Shown: one piece after another, positions 15,809 to 26,292 of the stretch
Layout: each line of letters begins with the position of its first letter
Position numbering within the stretch: position 1 is the stretch's first letter
Assembly (NCBI RefSeq): GCF_011761345.1
Contig: NZ_JAASRY010000001.1
Span: 124,001 to 188,000 of the forward strand
Origin: Thalassobacillus devorans
GTDB lineage: Bacteria; Bacillota; Bacilli; Bacillales; Halobacillaceae
DNA length: 64,000 bases
Direction: 5' to 3'
Position numbers and translations under genes: made by a program
Notes under the pieces: model-generated
Databases searched by the model: none
What the model was told of the DNA's origin: nothing
What the model saw: the letters and a program-made list of their open reading frames with translations, nothing else

Positions 15809-16789
15809 TTAATTAGTGGTGTTTTCTTCTTTCAGCCCTAAAAACTCCTGCAAGGCTTCTCTGTTTACCTGTTCGTCATGAGCAAGAACCGATCCTGCAT
15901 GACTGTATCTTTCATCCCAATAGGAACCTTCGACTGGAATACGTAATGTCTCTATATTTTCCGGAGCATTGAAGATAAAATCTTTGCCCAGTCCCACCAT
16001 CTTACTATTAGAAATATTGGTATCGATATACGGTTGAATTGTTCCTACCAGACGGGGGACTTTTAGCAGACCTTTGGCAGAAACGACTTCATCTTTCATT
16101 AATTTTATTACTTCCTGCTGCCGGTTTACTCGGCCGAAGTCACTGTCTGCGTCACCACGGTACCTCGCATAACCCAGCAGTTCTTCACCGTGAAGCTTTT
16201 GCGTGCCTGGCTGTAAATCTACGGCACCTTTGTGGTACATACGATGATCAATGTCGACTTCGATCCCTTCTGGAGCAACTGTATCGACAATATGTGTAAA
16301 CCCATCAAAATCAATGATGGAATAATACTCGGTACTGATACCAAAGTTTTCTTCTATTGTCTGACGTAATAATTCAGGACCTCCAAGAGCAAAAGCAGCA
16401 TTCAATTTATTATAGCCATGCCCGGGAATGTTCACATAAGTGTCCCGCATTAAGGAAGCGAGCTTCGCTTTCTTTTCACCAGGTTCATACTGAGCAATCA
16501 TGATTGTATCTGTTCGTCGTACTTCTTCTTTTTCATTTTTATCAATACCTAAGAGAAGGACAGTAGTTTTTCCGTCTTTATTATCTACACCTTGAAAGTC
16601 ATTTTTATATTGGCTTTCTTCAAGGTTTCCTTCTGATTCACCCATAGCATCCCTTTTACCGGCCATATATTCATAACTTGCAACCCCGGTGCCAATGATT
16701 AGAAAAAGTAAGAATAATACTAGTAGCATTTTTCTTTTTCTTCTTTTCTTCCGGTGGCGTTGTTTATATTCTGAACGTGTGGTTTCCAA
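15809..16789 (-). CDS. LytR-CpsA-Psr (LCP) family wall-polymer ligase
   Basis: 326 residues. A short basic cytoplasmic tail (RHRKKRRKRK), one membrane helix (about 20-40), then an extracellular LCP domain with LLLGIDKNE, RRTDTIMIA, LMRDTYVNIPGHGYNKLNAAFALGG and the arginine-rich YARYRGDADSDFGRVNRQQ. LCP enzymes move teichoic acids or capsule from the lipid carrier to peptidoglycan. TTG 16789 follows GAGGTGATAC. Not in this place in B. subtilis; TagU-like by type. Confidence 0.92.
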   Translation of the reverse strand: METTRSEYKQRHRKKRRKRKMLLVLFLLFLIIGTGVASYEYMAGKRDAMGESEGNLEESQYKNDFQGVDNKDGKTTVLLLGIDKNEKEEVRRTDTIMIAQYEPGEKKAKLASLMRDTYVNIPGHGYNKLNAAFALGGPELLRQTIEENFGISTEYYSIIDFDGFTHIVDTVAPEGIEVDIDHRMYHKGAVDLQPGTQKLHGEELLGYARYRGDADSDFGRVNRQQEVIKLMKDEVVSAKGLLKVPRLVGTIQPYIDTNISNSKMVGLGKDFIFNAPENIETLRIPVEGSYWDERYSHAGSVLAHDEQVNREALQEFLGLKEENTTN

Positions 16790-16937
16790 AGTATCACCTC
16801 AATCTGTATCCACCACTCCCTATTAATTTACCGCTTATAGAAGCTATAGTAAATAGTTTTTACGGATGATATCGTTTTCATGTCATGTTACCAGCATTTG
16901 GCTCATATATTTAACAAAAAATGGACAGGCTGGAGGG

Positions 16938-17156
16938 ATGGATATCGTATACTGGTTCTTTTTCTTATTAGGCTTTGGTTTTACCGTCAGTGGAGGTATA
17001 TCCTTGATTTCATACATGAATCTCCTTCCAGCAGGGTTTACCTGGATCGAATATCTCCAGTTTGTCCAGACTCGCAGTGAGTGCTGGTTATTACCGATAG
17101 GAATCATCTTCATGCTGCTTTCGACCTTAAAAATTGGACAATCCCCTTGTCAATAA
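16938..17156 (+). CDS. small two-helix membrane protein
   Basis: 72 residues with two hydrophobic segments (about 3-26 and 48-64) joined by MNLLPAGFTWIEYLQF. I do not recognise a named family. GGAGGG sits directly against ATG 16938, so that start is weak; the same frame is open upstream to 16866. It precedes yjbA by 81 bp on the same strand. Confidence 0.5.
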   Translation: MDIVYWFFFLLGFGFTVSGGISLISYMNLLPAGFTWIEYLQFVQTRSECWLLPIGIIFMLLSTLKIGQSPCQ

Positions 17157-17237
17157 TTTCATTGTAAGAATAAAACTTCCAAATTTGGCCATACTGATGG
17201 CAAAAGAAATTAAAGGGATGGAAGGTGAGTACCGGGT

Positions 17238-18002
17238 ATGTTGTATTTACATGATGTTTGGGTGAATTGGTTCGAAGGGGAAGAAAATGGCTATAATGTT
17301 TCTCCATTTCATGAGTGGCGGAAAGAAGATGGGATTGAATTATTGGATCAGGCACCGCTGCTATACGTTACTGACGAATTGTATCAATTCATAGAAAATG
17401 ACTTGCAGGATTTACCGATCAGCTTGTTAGAATCCATCCACCGAAGAGCTTACTTAAGAAAAAATCAGGAACGCAATTCCCTCGATTATGCGGCGATCGT
17501 CACCAATGGCAATGCGGTACTGGCATTTGATACACTTGGGTATACACTGCCCGTACGAAAAAGCCGTTTAATACCGCGTCAGGAACGGCTTGCCTTGGAA
17601 ATGGTGGAAGGACAGAAGGTCAATGACTTTGACTGGGACCCTTCCCTGGCAAAAAAAGAACATCATATCCTTTCATTGTCACCGGAATATATGCTGGGGT
17701 TGACAAGGAAGGAAAGACAGTTGAAGCAATTATTAATGATGGCCCTTGATCAGCTGCAGCACAGTGACAATCCCGAGGAAATCCGCTATTGGCTGACGGA
17801 ATGGGAGCCGAGTCATTACCCGATGGTAAAAGAATATACAATTGAACAAGCCTGGCATAAACTCTATGAAGGGACAACACCAGGCTGGAGTAAAGCTCAC
17901 GAAGAGCTGTGTGGTAAACTTATAAAAGGACAGCCGTTCTTTGAAAAGATATGGGAAATTGAAAATCATAAAGCAGAAGAAGGAATAAAAAACCAGAATT
18001 GA
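17238..18002 (+). CDS. yjbA: YjbA-family (DUF3603) protein
   Basis: 254 residues, soluble. It opens [20 protein letters not shown], almost unchanged from B. subtilis YjbA, and has a conserved [10 protein letters not shown] motif near residue 110. Function unknown. Located next to trpS as in B. subtilis. The stop codon is inside the terminator stem. Confidence 0.9.
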   Translation: MLYLHDVWVNWFEGEENGYNVSPFHEWRKEDGIELLDQAPLLYVTDELYQFIENDLQDLPISLLESIHRRAYLRKNQERNSLDYAAIVTNGNAVLAFDTLGYTLPVRKSRLIPRQERLALEMVEGQKVNDFDWDPSLAKKEHHILSLSPEYMLGLTRKERQLKQLLMMALDQLQHSDNPEEIRYWLTEWEPSHYPMVKEYTIEQAWHKLYEGTTPGWSKAHEELCGKLIKGQPFFEKIWEIENHKAEEGIKNQN

Positions 18003-18027
18003 AGTTTGACTTCAATTCTGGTTTTTT
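17991..18027. terminator. bidirectional terminator between yjbA and trpS
   Basis: AACCAGAATTGAAg and cTTCAATTCTGGTT pair almost perfectly, with T-runs; the stem covers the yjbA stop codon. Confidence 0.9.
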
Positions 18028-18040
18028 GATTGACAGGACA

Positions 18041-19054
<1,014 letters not shown>

Positions 19055-19107
19055 TTATTATGTTATTGACTTTTCTATTGATAATGGGTAAATACAATGC
19101 TTTTATA

Positions 19108-19331
19108 GAGCATAAAAAAAGCTCATTCTCCCCCTGAAAAGAAGGGACGAATGAACCGTGGTGCCACCCTTGTTACCCCTAAAAACGCTCGGGATCACTA
19201 GACCTTTAACGCAGGGATACGTCGTCTGAGACGAAGCTCCAAAGCCCAATTCCCGGGTTCCTATGTCAGCTGTTTCCACCAGCCACAGCCTCTCTATAGA
19301 CAGGGAGGTCCGGTACTTCACTTTTTCATCA
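19108..19331 (-). ncRNA. T-box riboswitch leader of trpS
   Basis: Read on the − strand: a Stem I apical region AGAGAGGCTGTGG, a specifier loop GAATTGGGCTTTGGAG with codon UGG (19248-19246, Trp), the conserved T-box AGGGTGGCACCACGG (19171-19157), and an intrinsic terminator whose 5' half overlaps the antiterminator and ends in seven T residues. A -10 TATAAT lies at 19343-19338. Uncharged tRNA-Trp should favour read-through. Confidence 0.93.
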
Positions 19332-19387
19332 CTTACAATTATAGATATTCTAAAAAAATTATAATGAATTTACCCAATATATGCAAA

Positions 19388-19756
19388 TCAAGCGTAATAG
19401 TAGAACAGCAGCAATGTCATTACAATCGTAAGCAAGGCTCCTTGAAACAGGAAATTCGTAACAATGCTTTTGTTAACTTTTTGTGAGGGAAGTGTTTTTT
19501 CCTTCCAACTATCCATATAATCAGTGTTTTTTGTAAACCGGTTTACTACAGCACGAAACCCATAGGTCATAGAGTCAAAGAATCCCCCTCGGATCACCCA
19601 CATTAACAAACCGAACAATAGATAGAATAGGCTGATGTAAAACAAAACATCTATATAGTGAAACAAATTATAGGCAGGAGCCGAAATAAGAAATAGGAGG
19701 GTGGTCAATCCTAAATTAATTATAAAAAGCAGCCACTTGTTTTTTAATAAAGCCAA
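19388..19756 (-). CDS. DUF3899-type small membrane protein
   Basis: 122 residues with three hydrophobic helices (about 7-25, 34-56, 100-120). The central GGFFDSMTYGFR segment is characteristic of DUF3899 proteins. Function unknown. TTG 19756 follows AAAGGAAGGA. Monocistronic, upstream of trpS and divergent from oppA. Confidence 0.7.
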   Translation of the reverse strand: MALLKNKWLLFIINLGLTTLLFLISAPAYNLFHYIDVLFYISLFYLLFGLLMWVIRGGFFDSMTYGFRAVVNRFTKNTDYMDSWKEKTLPSQKVNKSIVTNFLFQGALLTIVMTLLLFYYYA

Positions 19757-20043
19757 TAGAAATCCTTCCTTTCATGAGCCTGCCAAACAGCTAAAAAACC
19801 TAATAACATTATAGCATGAAAATAATCACCGGTTATTAGAAACGGAGAAAGATTACAAACGTTTTTCCAGGCTGTTACTTTAAAGACATGATTTTCAAAT
19901 TCAATCATATATATGGAAAAATTGTTGCTTTATCATCATTTTTTGTAGGTAAATAGAACTAAATTATGTCATTAGAACGTAATAATGACAACGTTTTATA
20001 AATTTCTGTAAAATTTTCTAATGCAAAATTATTTGAAAACTTG

Positions 20044-20091
20044 TATAATTCATATTGTGGATTAAACATCTGCACAAATATTTAGAAAATT
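20044..20091 (+). promoter_or_regulatory. oppA promoter with CodY-like box
   Basis: A perfect -10 TATAAT (20044-20049) without a good -35. AATATTTAGAAAATT (20077-20091) matches the CodY consensus AATTTTCWGAAAATT at 13 of 15 positions and lies downstream of the start, a road-block position. The prediction is repression by CodY when branched-chain amino acids and GTP are plentiful. Confidence 0.55.
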
Positions 20092-20115
20092 ATATTTTTG
20101 GGGAGGTCATTTTTC

Positions 20116-21828
20116 ATGAGAAAGACAAACTGGTTATTGCTGGCACTAGCACTTGTGCTAAGCATGTTCCTGGTAGCTTGCTCTGGCGGTAATGATGATA
20201 ATGCCGGCGGCAACGATTCAGGAGAAGACACGTCTTCTGAAGAAGGCGGTAGTGAAGAAGCGGAAGGCGGAGAGCCGAGTGGAGAGCAAGTACTTAACTT
20301 GATCGAAGGTTCTCAAATTCCAACAATGGATTCATCCCACGCTACTGACGCCGTTGCGTTCCAATGGTTGGGAGAAACTATGGAAGGTCTTTACCGCTTG
20401 AACGAAGAAGCTCAACCTGAGCCAGCAATCGCTGAAGGTGAGCCTGAAGTAAGTGAAGATGGTCTTGAGTGGACAATCAAATTGCGCGAAGATGCCGTAT
20501 GGTCCAACGGAGACCCTGTTACAGCAAACGACTTCGTTTTCGCTTGGCAGCGTGCAATCGATCCGGAAACAGGATCTGAGTACGGTCCATTCATGATGAA
20601 CGATGTACTTAAGAACGCTACTGCTATCAACAATGGTGAAGCAGATGTTGAAGAACTTGGTGTAGAAGCTACTGGCGACTATGAATTGAAAATTACACTT
20701 GAAAAGGAAGTTCCTTACTTCCATAGTCTATTGACATTTGGTACTTACTTGCCACTTAACGAAGACTTTGTTACAGAACAAGGCGATGACTATGCTTTGA
20801 CTTCTGACAACCTTCTATATAATGGTCCTTTCATCCTTGAAGACTGGGATCCGAAGGCTAACGAAAGCTGGAAGTTGACGAAGAACGAAGATTACTGGGA
20901 TGCTGAAAATGTTACCCTTGAAACAATCAATGTAAACGTTGTAAAAGAAACAAGTACTGGGGTTAACCTGTACGAAAACGGTGAAATCGACCGTGCCGGT
21001 CTATCTTCTGAATTTGTAGAAAAATATGCTGGTTCTGAAGATTATCGCACAATGCCTGAACCTGTTCTATTCTACTTGAAGATGAACCAGGAAAACGAAG
21101 CACTTGCTAATGCGGATATCCGTAAAGCGATCGCAATGTCTATCGACAAGCAATCTCTAGTAGACGTTATCCTAGCTAACGGTTCTATCCCATCGAACGC
21201 TGCAGTTCCTGAAGATTTCGTTACCCACCCAGAATCTGGTGAAGATTTCCGTGAACTTAATGGTGACTTGATCACATCTGATAAAGAAAAAGCAAAAGAG
21301 CATTGGGAAAAAGGCCTTGAAGCATTAGGTACTGATTCCGTGACACTTCGTTTCCTTGGCGGTGACTCTGAAGTTGCCAAAGAAATGGATGACTATCTTA
21401 TCAACCAATTGGAAGAAAATCTGGAAGGCTTGAGCCTTGAACTTTCTTCTGTACCTTTCGAAGAGCGTATCGCTCGTGACGAAAAATCTGACTATGATAT
21501 CCAAAACTCTGGTTGGGGTCCTGACTACCTTGATGCCAGCACATGGTTGAACATGTGGATGTCTGACAGCCCGTACATGACAATGAACTATAACAGCGAG
21601 AAATATGATTCCTTAATGCAAGAAGCTAATAATGACCTATTGACAGATCTTCCTGCTCGTTTTGATAAGATGCTAGAAGCTGAAAAAGTTCTTATCGAAG
21701 AAGATACAGCGATCGCTCCACTTTATCAGCGTTCCCGTGCGTATCTATGGAGACCATCTGTGAAAGGTGTTCAGTTCAATCCAATGGGGGCAGACTTCAC
21801 ATATAAACACGCATATATTGAAGAGTAA
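20116..21828 (+). CDS. oppA: oligopeptide ABC transporter substrate-binding lipoprotein OppA
   Basis: 570 residues from ATG 20116, after GGGGAGGTC. The signal peptide ends at LVAC (Cys22), so it is lipid-anchored. A long acidic, Gly/Ser-rich linker (about 23-55) then leads into an SBP_bac_5 domain (DGLEWTIKLREDAVWSNGDPVTANDFVFAWQR). It captures peptides outside the membrane for OppBCDF, feeding nutrition and peptide signalling. The acidic linker suits a salt-exposed surface. It is separated from oppB by a hairpin, which would lower downstream expression relative to the binding protein. Confidence 0.94.
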   Translation: MRKTNWLLLALALVLSMFLVACSGGNDDNAGGNDSGEDTSSEEGGSEEAEGGEPSGEQVLNLIEGSQIPTMDSSHATDAVAFQWLGETMEGLYRLNEEAQPEPAIAEGEPEVSEDGLEWTIKLREDAVWSNGDPVTANDFVFAWQRAIDPETGSEYGPFMMNDVLKNATAINNGEADVEELGVEATGDYELKITLEKEVPYFHSLLTFGTYLPLNEDFVTEQGDDYALTSDNLLYNGPFILEDWDPKANESWKLTKNEDYWDAENVTLETINVNVVKETSTGVNLYENGEIDRAGLSSEFVEKYAGSEDYRTMPEPVLFYLKMNQENEALANADIRKAIAMSIDKQSLVDVILANGSIPSNAAVPEDFVTHPESGEDFRELNGDLITSDKEKAKEHWEKGLEALGTDSVTLRFLGGDSEVAKEMDDYLINQLEENLEGLSLELSSVPFEERIARDEKSDYDIQNSGWGPDYLDASTWLNMWMSDSPYMTMNYNSEKYDSLMQEANNDLLTDLPARFDKMLEAEKVLIEEDTAIAPLYQRSRAYLWRPSVKGVQFNPMGADFTYKHAYIEE

Positions 21829-21865
21829 TATATATGAGAGTTTGATACCTCTTTGGTAGAGGAGA

Positions 21866-21907
21866 GGGAGAGTGTACTGCCATTCATGTGGCATATACTC
21901 TCTTTTT
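21866..21907 (+). terminator. attenuating terminator between oppA and oppB
   Basis: GAGAGTGTACTGCCA and TGGCATATACTCTC form a stem with loop TTCATG, then TTTTT. Confidence 0.85.
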
Positions 21908-21925
21908 CCGTTTAAGGACATTTTT

Positions 21926-21977
21926 TGAATTATTAGAACATTGAATGATTATTCATAAAAGGTGAATCATTATTCAT
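21926..21977 (+). promoter_or_regulatory. tandem ARG boxes (ArgR/AhrC) upstream of oppB
   Basis: TGAATGATTATTCAT (21942-21956) and TGAATCATTATTCAT (21963-21977) are palindromes of the ARG-box form TGAAT-N4-ATTCA, 21 bp apart centre to centre, the spacing of paired ARG boxes bound by one hexamer. A weaker third copy starts at 21926. They lie between the oppA terminator and the oppB start and would cover a promoter there. Confidence 0.65.
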
Positions 21978-22004
21978 ATTAATTGAGGAATAGGAGGGAT
22001 AAGG

Positions 22005-22934
22005 ATGGCTAAATACATTTTTCAACGGCTTGTATACATGTTTATCACCTTGTTTATCATCGCAACCGCTTCATTCTTCCTGATGAAGCAACTGCCCGGT
22101 TCTCCTTTTAAAGCCGAAGAAAAGCTTTCCGCAGCGCAGCTGGAAATATTGTATGAAAAGTATAATTTAAATGATCCACTGCCGATCCAATATCTTAACT
22201 ACTTGGGCAATTTATTTCAAGGCGACTTAGGAGTATCGTTCCAAATGAATAACCAGCCGGTTACAGAAATTTTAATGAGTCGTATCCCTGTATCAGCTCA
22301 TCTGGGAATTCAAGCTATGATTATAGGTACAATTATCGGGATGTTATTGGGAGTAGTTGCTGCGTTATATAGCAACTCTATAATTGACTATGCATCCAAC
22401 ATTATTTCTGTTATTGGAATATCGATTCCATCGTTTATATTTGCTGGTTTACTCCAATATTATCTTGGGGTTGAACTAGGAATTCTACCAGTGGCATTCT
22501 GGGGTTCTTTTGCCCATACGATCATGCCGACGATTGCATTGGCAATATTCCCGCTGGCGATATCAGCCAGATTTGTCCGGACTGAGTTAATTGAGGTGTT
22601 AGGATCTGACTATATCGTAACAGCACGTGCTAAAGGGGTAAGTAATGCAACACTAATGTTCAAACACGGTTTACGTAATGCATTGATTCCACTCGTAACT
22701 GTAATGGGACCAATGGCGGTCAGCTTGATGACAGGTACACTTGTAATTGAACAGATTTTCGCCGTACCTGGAATTGGTGAACAGTTCGTAACTTCCATCA
22801 TGACGGACGACTTTCCGATTATCATGGGAACTACACTATTCTTCGCCTTTTTCTTCATCTTGATTATTCTCGTCATCGATATTCTATATGGAATCATCGA
22901 TCCGCGTATTCGAATCGCTGGGGGTAAAGACTAA
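22005..22934 (+). CDS. oppB: oligopeptide ABC transporter permease OppB
   Basis: 309 residues, six predicted membrane helices, with the EAA-type coupling loop (ELIEVLGSDYIVTARAKGVS, about 190-210) that contacts the ATPases. One of two inner-membrane subunits forming the peptide channel with OppC. ATG 22005 follows AGGAGGGATAAGG. The stop overlaps the oppC start by one base. Confidence 0.95.
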   Translation: MAKYIFQRLVYMFITLFIIATASFFLMKQLPGSPFKAEEKLSAAQLEILYEKYNLNDPLPIQYLNYLGNLFQGDLGVSFQMNNQPVTEILMSRIPVSAHLGIQAMIIGTIIGMLLGVVAALYSNSIIDYASNIISVIGISIPSFIFAGLLQYYLGVELGILPVAFWGSFAHTIMPTIALAIFPLAISARFVRTELIEVLGSDYIVTARAKGVSNATLMFKHGLRNALIPLVTVMGPMAVSLMTGTLVIEQIFAVPGIGEQFVTSIMTDDFPIIMGTTLFFAFFFILIILVIDILYGIIDPRIRIAGGKD

Positions 22935-24073
22935 TGGCAAAAGATAATTTAGACAGAGATTTATTCGTACCTGCAAAGCAAGATGATGAAGGTAGTGAAA
23001 AAATCCAGCGTCCCAGTCTAAGCTACTGGCAGGATGCATGGATTCGCCTGCGTAAAAACAAAGGTGCCATTTTTGGTATGATTGTACTCTTCATCATTTT
23101 CATTATGGCGATTATTGGTCCTTTCTTTAATGAAAAAGGAATCAACGATCAGGATTTAGGATTATCGAAACTGCCGCCAAGGGTTCAGGGACTAGAGGAT
23201 GTTCGCTGGCTTGGCATGGATGGTACAAAGTCAGATACTTTTGAAGCATCCAGTGTCGAGGCTGCCAAAGAACGTCTGCGTCAGCGCTACACACAGCGTG
23301 ATGACGAGTTCATGACGTATGATGTCAAGAGCGACAAAGAAGGCAACGCGAAAGTCAAAGGTTATTTTCATATCTACGAAGCCAAGGGTTTGCAAGATCA
23401 ATACTATTGGTTTGGTACAGATACCTTAGGCCGTGACCTATTCACAAGGACTTGGTATGGTACACGTATTTCTCTATACATTGCATTCTTGGCTGCGGCA
23501 ATAGATATGATTATCGGGGTCGCATATGGTGGTATTTCTGCCTATTATGGTGGCCGGGTCGATGATGTCATGCAGCGGATTATTGAAATTCTTGTTGGTA
23601 TTCCGAATTTAGTCGTTGTTATTCTGATGATTATGATTCTGGATCCCGGCATCATTTCCATAACCATTGCCCTTACGATTACCGGTTGGATAGGTATGGC
23701 ACGAATTGTAAGGGGACAAGTGCTGAAATTAAAGAACCAGGAATTCGTCCTCGCATCACGGACGTTAGGTTCCTCCAACACTCGAATTCTAAGTAAACAT
23801 CTTATTCCTAATACGTTAGGAATGATCATCGTCAATACAATGTTCACGATTCCTTCCGCGATTTTCTTCGAAGCTTTCTTAAGTTTTATTGGATTAGGGT
23901 TGCAGTCACCGCAAGCATCGTTGGGAACCTTGATTAATGATGGGTTTAAAGCGTTACAAATCAACCCATATATCATGATTTTCCCTGCAATCGTGATTTC
24001 CCTTATCATGGTCGCGTTCAACATATTGGCAGATGGACTTCGGGATGCCTTAGATCCGAAGATGCGTGAATAG
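22934..24073 (+). CDS. oppC: oligopeptide ABC transporter permease OppC
   Basis: 379 residues. The N-terminal OppC_N segment has one helix (about 43-66), followed by a long exposed region (about 67-150, with the FGTDTLGRDLFTRTWYG motif at its end) and a five-helix permease core with an EAA loop (about 270-290). Longer than many OppC because of the exposed insert, as in Bacillus OppC. Second permease subunit, translationally linked to oppB and 15 bp before oppD. Confidence 0.94.
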   Translation: MAKDNLDRDLFVPAKQDDEGSEKIQRPSLSYWQDAWIRLRKNKGAIFGMIVLFIIFIMAIIGPFFNEKGINDQDLGLSKLPPRVQGLEDVRWLGMDGTKSDTFEASSVEAAKERLRQRYTQRDDEFMTYDVKSDKEGNAKVKGYFHIYEAKGLQDQYYWFGTDTLGRDLFTRTWYGTRISLYIAFLAAAIDMIIGVAYGGISAYYGGRVDDVMQRIIEILVGIPNLVVVILMIMILDPGIISITIALTITGWIGMARIVRGQVLKLKNQEFVLASRTLGSSNTRILSKHLIPNTLGMIIVNTMFTIPSAIFFEAFLSFIGLGLQSPQASLGTLINDGFKALQINPYIMIFPAIVISLIMVAFNILADGLRDALDPKMRE

Positions 24074-24088
24074 GAGGCAGGTGCAACA

Positions 24089-25156
24089 ATGGAAAATATA
24101 TTAGAAGTGAAAGACTTGAATATTTCCTTCGATACTTATGGGGGAGAAGTAAAAGCAATCCGCGGTGTCTCCTTTGATTTAAAGAAAGGGGAAACACTTG
24201 CGATTGTAGGAGAATCGGGTTCCGGTAAATCCGTTACAACTAGAGCGATTGCCCGGCTGATTCCGTCACCGCCAGGCCGTATCAAGAGTGGAGAAATTTT
24301 GTTTGAAGGTAAAGATCTGGTTAAAGCAAGTGAAAAACAAATGCAGAATATTCGCGGGAAAGATATATCTACGATATTCCAGGATCCGATGACCTCATTG
24401 AATCCTACGATGAAAATCGGCAACCAGATCATGGAGGGATTGATCAAGCATCAGAAAATGCCCCGTGGGCAGGCGAAGAAACGGACGGTTGAGCTATTGG
24501 AATTGGTAGGACTGCCAAATGCGTCTGAGCGAGTGGATCAATATCCTCACCAATTTTCTGGTGGTCAACGTCAGCGTATTGTAGTCGCGATCGCACTGGC
24601 TTGTAACCCGAAAATTCTTATTGCCGATGAGCCGACAACCGCATTGGATGTTACGATCCAGGCACAAATTCTGGAATTAATGAAAGATATTCAGAAGAAA
24701 ACCGACAGTTCCATCATTTTTATCACGCATGATCTCGGTGTGGTAGCTAACGTTGCCGACCGTGTAGCTGTCATGTATGCCGGAAAAATTGTTGAGATTG
24801 GTACAGTAGATGATATTTTCTATAATCCGAAGCATCCATACACATGGGGGCTGCTAGGTTCTATGCCGACACTGGACAGTAACGAGGAAGAGCTTGTCGC
24901 TATTCCTGGATCGCCTCCGGACATGTTGAAGCCGCCAAAAGGTGATGCATTCGCACCACGTAATGAATTTGCTTTAGAGATTGATAAAGTGCAGGAACCA
25001 CCAATGTTCAAGGTGTCGGATACTCATTATGCAGCAACCTGGCTGCTTCATGAGTATGCTCCTGATATCGAACCGCCTGAGGCCGTCAAGAAACGGATGA
25101 AAGGGTTCGCCAAAACAGGGACCATCCGTACATCTGAGGAAGGTGAAAAATCATGA
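24089..25156 (+). CDS. oppD: oligopeptide ABC transporter ATPase OppD
   Basis: 355 residues. Walker A GESGSGKS (about 42-49), Q-loop, signature FSGGQRQR, Walker B ILIADEPTTALD and the H-loop ITHDLGVVA are all intact, followed by the oligopeptide C-terminal domain that in relatives binds an Fe-S cluster. Powers peptide import with OppF. The last four bases overlap oppF. Confidence 0.95.
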   Translation: MENILEVKDLNISFDTYGGEVKAIRGVSFDLKKGETLAIVGESGSGKSVTTRAIARLIPSPPGRIKSGEILFEGKDLVKASEKQMQNIRGKDISTIFQDPMTSLNPTMKIGNQIMEGLIKHQKMPRGQAKKRTVELLELVGLPNASERVDQYPHQFSGGQRQRIVVAIALACNPKILIADEPTTALDVTIQAQILELMKDIQKKTDSSIIFITHDLGVVANVADRVAVMYAGKIVEIGTVDDIFYNPKHPYTWGLLGSMPTLDSNEEELVAIPGSPPDMLKPPKGDAFAPRNEFALEIDKVQEPPMFKVSDTHYAATWLLHEYAPDIEPPEAVKKRMKGFAKTGTIRTSEEGEKS

Positions 25157-26088
25157 GCAAAGAAAAATTACTCGAAGTCAAAAACCTGAAACAGCATTTC
25201 CGTACTGGAAGACATAGCGTCGTAAAGGCGGTAGATGGTATCAGCTTTGACATTTATGAAGGAGAAACGTTCGGACTTGTAGGAGAATCTGGTTGTGGAA
25301 AATCTACAACAGGTCGTACGATTATCCGCTTGTATAATGCTACGGACGGGGAAGTCAAGTTCCAGGGAGAAGATGTCCATGGGAAAAAATCTGCGAAGGA
25401 TTTAAAGAAATTTAACCGCAGAATGCAAATGATTTTCCAGGATCCATACGCTTCCTTGAATCCTCGTATGACGGTTATGGATATCATTGCGGAAGGTATT
25501 GATATCCATGGTTTGGCTGACTCTCAGCAAGCACGCAAAAAACGTGTTTACGATCTCTTGGAAACGGTAGGGTTAAATAAAGAACACGCCAACCGTTACC
25601 CACATGAATTCAGTGGCGGTCAGCGTCAGAGAATTGGTATTGCAAGAGCACTTGCAGTTGATCCAAGCTTTATCATCGCAGATGAGCCGATTTCTGCACT
25701 TGACGTGTCGATACAGGCACAAGTAGTTAACTTGATGAAAAAATTGCAAAAAGAAAATAACCTGACCTACCTGTTTATTGCCCATGACTTATCAATGGTC
25801 AAGTATATCAGTGACAGAATCGGTGTTATGTATTTCGGTAAAATTGTTGAATTGGCAGACTCTGATGAGTTGTATGCCAACCCTATGCATCCCTACACAA
25901 AATCATTGTTATCCGCTATTCCGTTACCGGATCCGGACTATGAGCGTAATCGTGTCCGGACAACTTATGATCCCAGCCAGCATGATAACAGTGAAGAACC
26001 TGAATTCCGCGAGGTGCGCCCTGGCCATTGGGTATTATGTACCACGAAGGAATTTGAGCATTATAAAAAAGAATATGCGCCCGTTTAA
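25153..26088 (+). CDS. oppF: oligopeptide ABC transporter ATPase OppF
   Basis: 311 residues. Walker A GESGCGKST, signature FSGGQRQR, Walker B FIIADEPISALD and H-loop IAHDLSMVK are present. Partner ATPase of OppD. Starts inside the oppD stop (ATGA) and closes the operon before a strong terminator. Confidence 0.95.
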   Translation: MSKEKLLEVKNLKQHFRTGRHSVVKAVDGISFDIYEGETFGLVGESGCGKSTTGRTIIRLYNATDGEVKFQGEDVHGKKSAKDLKKFNRRMQMIFQDPYASLNPRMTVMDIIAEGIDIHGLADSQQARKKRVYDLLETVGLNKEHANRYPHEFSGGQRQRIGIARALAVDPSFIIADEPISALDVSIQAQVVNLMKKLQKENNLTYLFIAHDLSMVKYISDRIGVMYFGKIVELADSDELYANPMHPYTKSLLSAIPLPDPDYERNRVRTTYDPSQHDNSEEPEFREVRPGHWVLCTTKEFEHYKKEYAPV

Positions 26089-26101
26089 CAGCGGCTGGAT
26101 T

Positions 26102-26144
26102 AGGGCAAGGTACATTCTTTTAAGAATGTCGCCTTGTCTTTTTG
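26102..26144 (+). terminator. intrinsic terminator of the opp operon
   Basis: AGGGCAAGG-CATTCTT and AAGAATG-CCTTGTC fold into a long stem with a TTA loop, followed by TTTTT. Confidence 0.9.
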
Positions 26145-26292
26145 TATATATTTAGGTAGTAATAAGGAAGGAATTAGTTCATATGATATATTTTGGTGTA
26201 ATTCTACAATATTTCACAAAATAATCTACCAATAAGTAGTAATCCTCTTTTATAATAGAAGATAGTAAAAAAATGGGGGAGTAGGATTTAAT

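Noticed and set aside
19103-19321. 72-codon − strand frame upstream of trpS
   Set aside because: It lies wholly inside the T-box leader.
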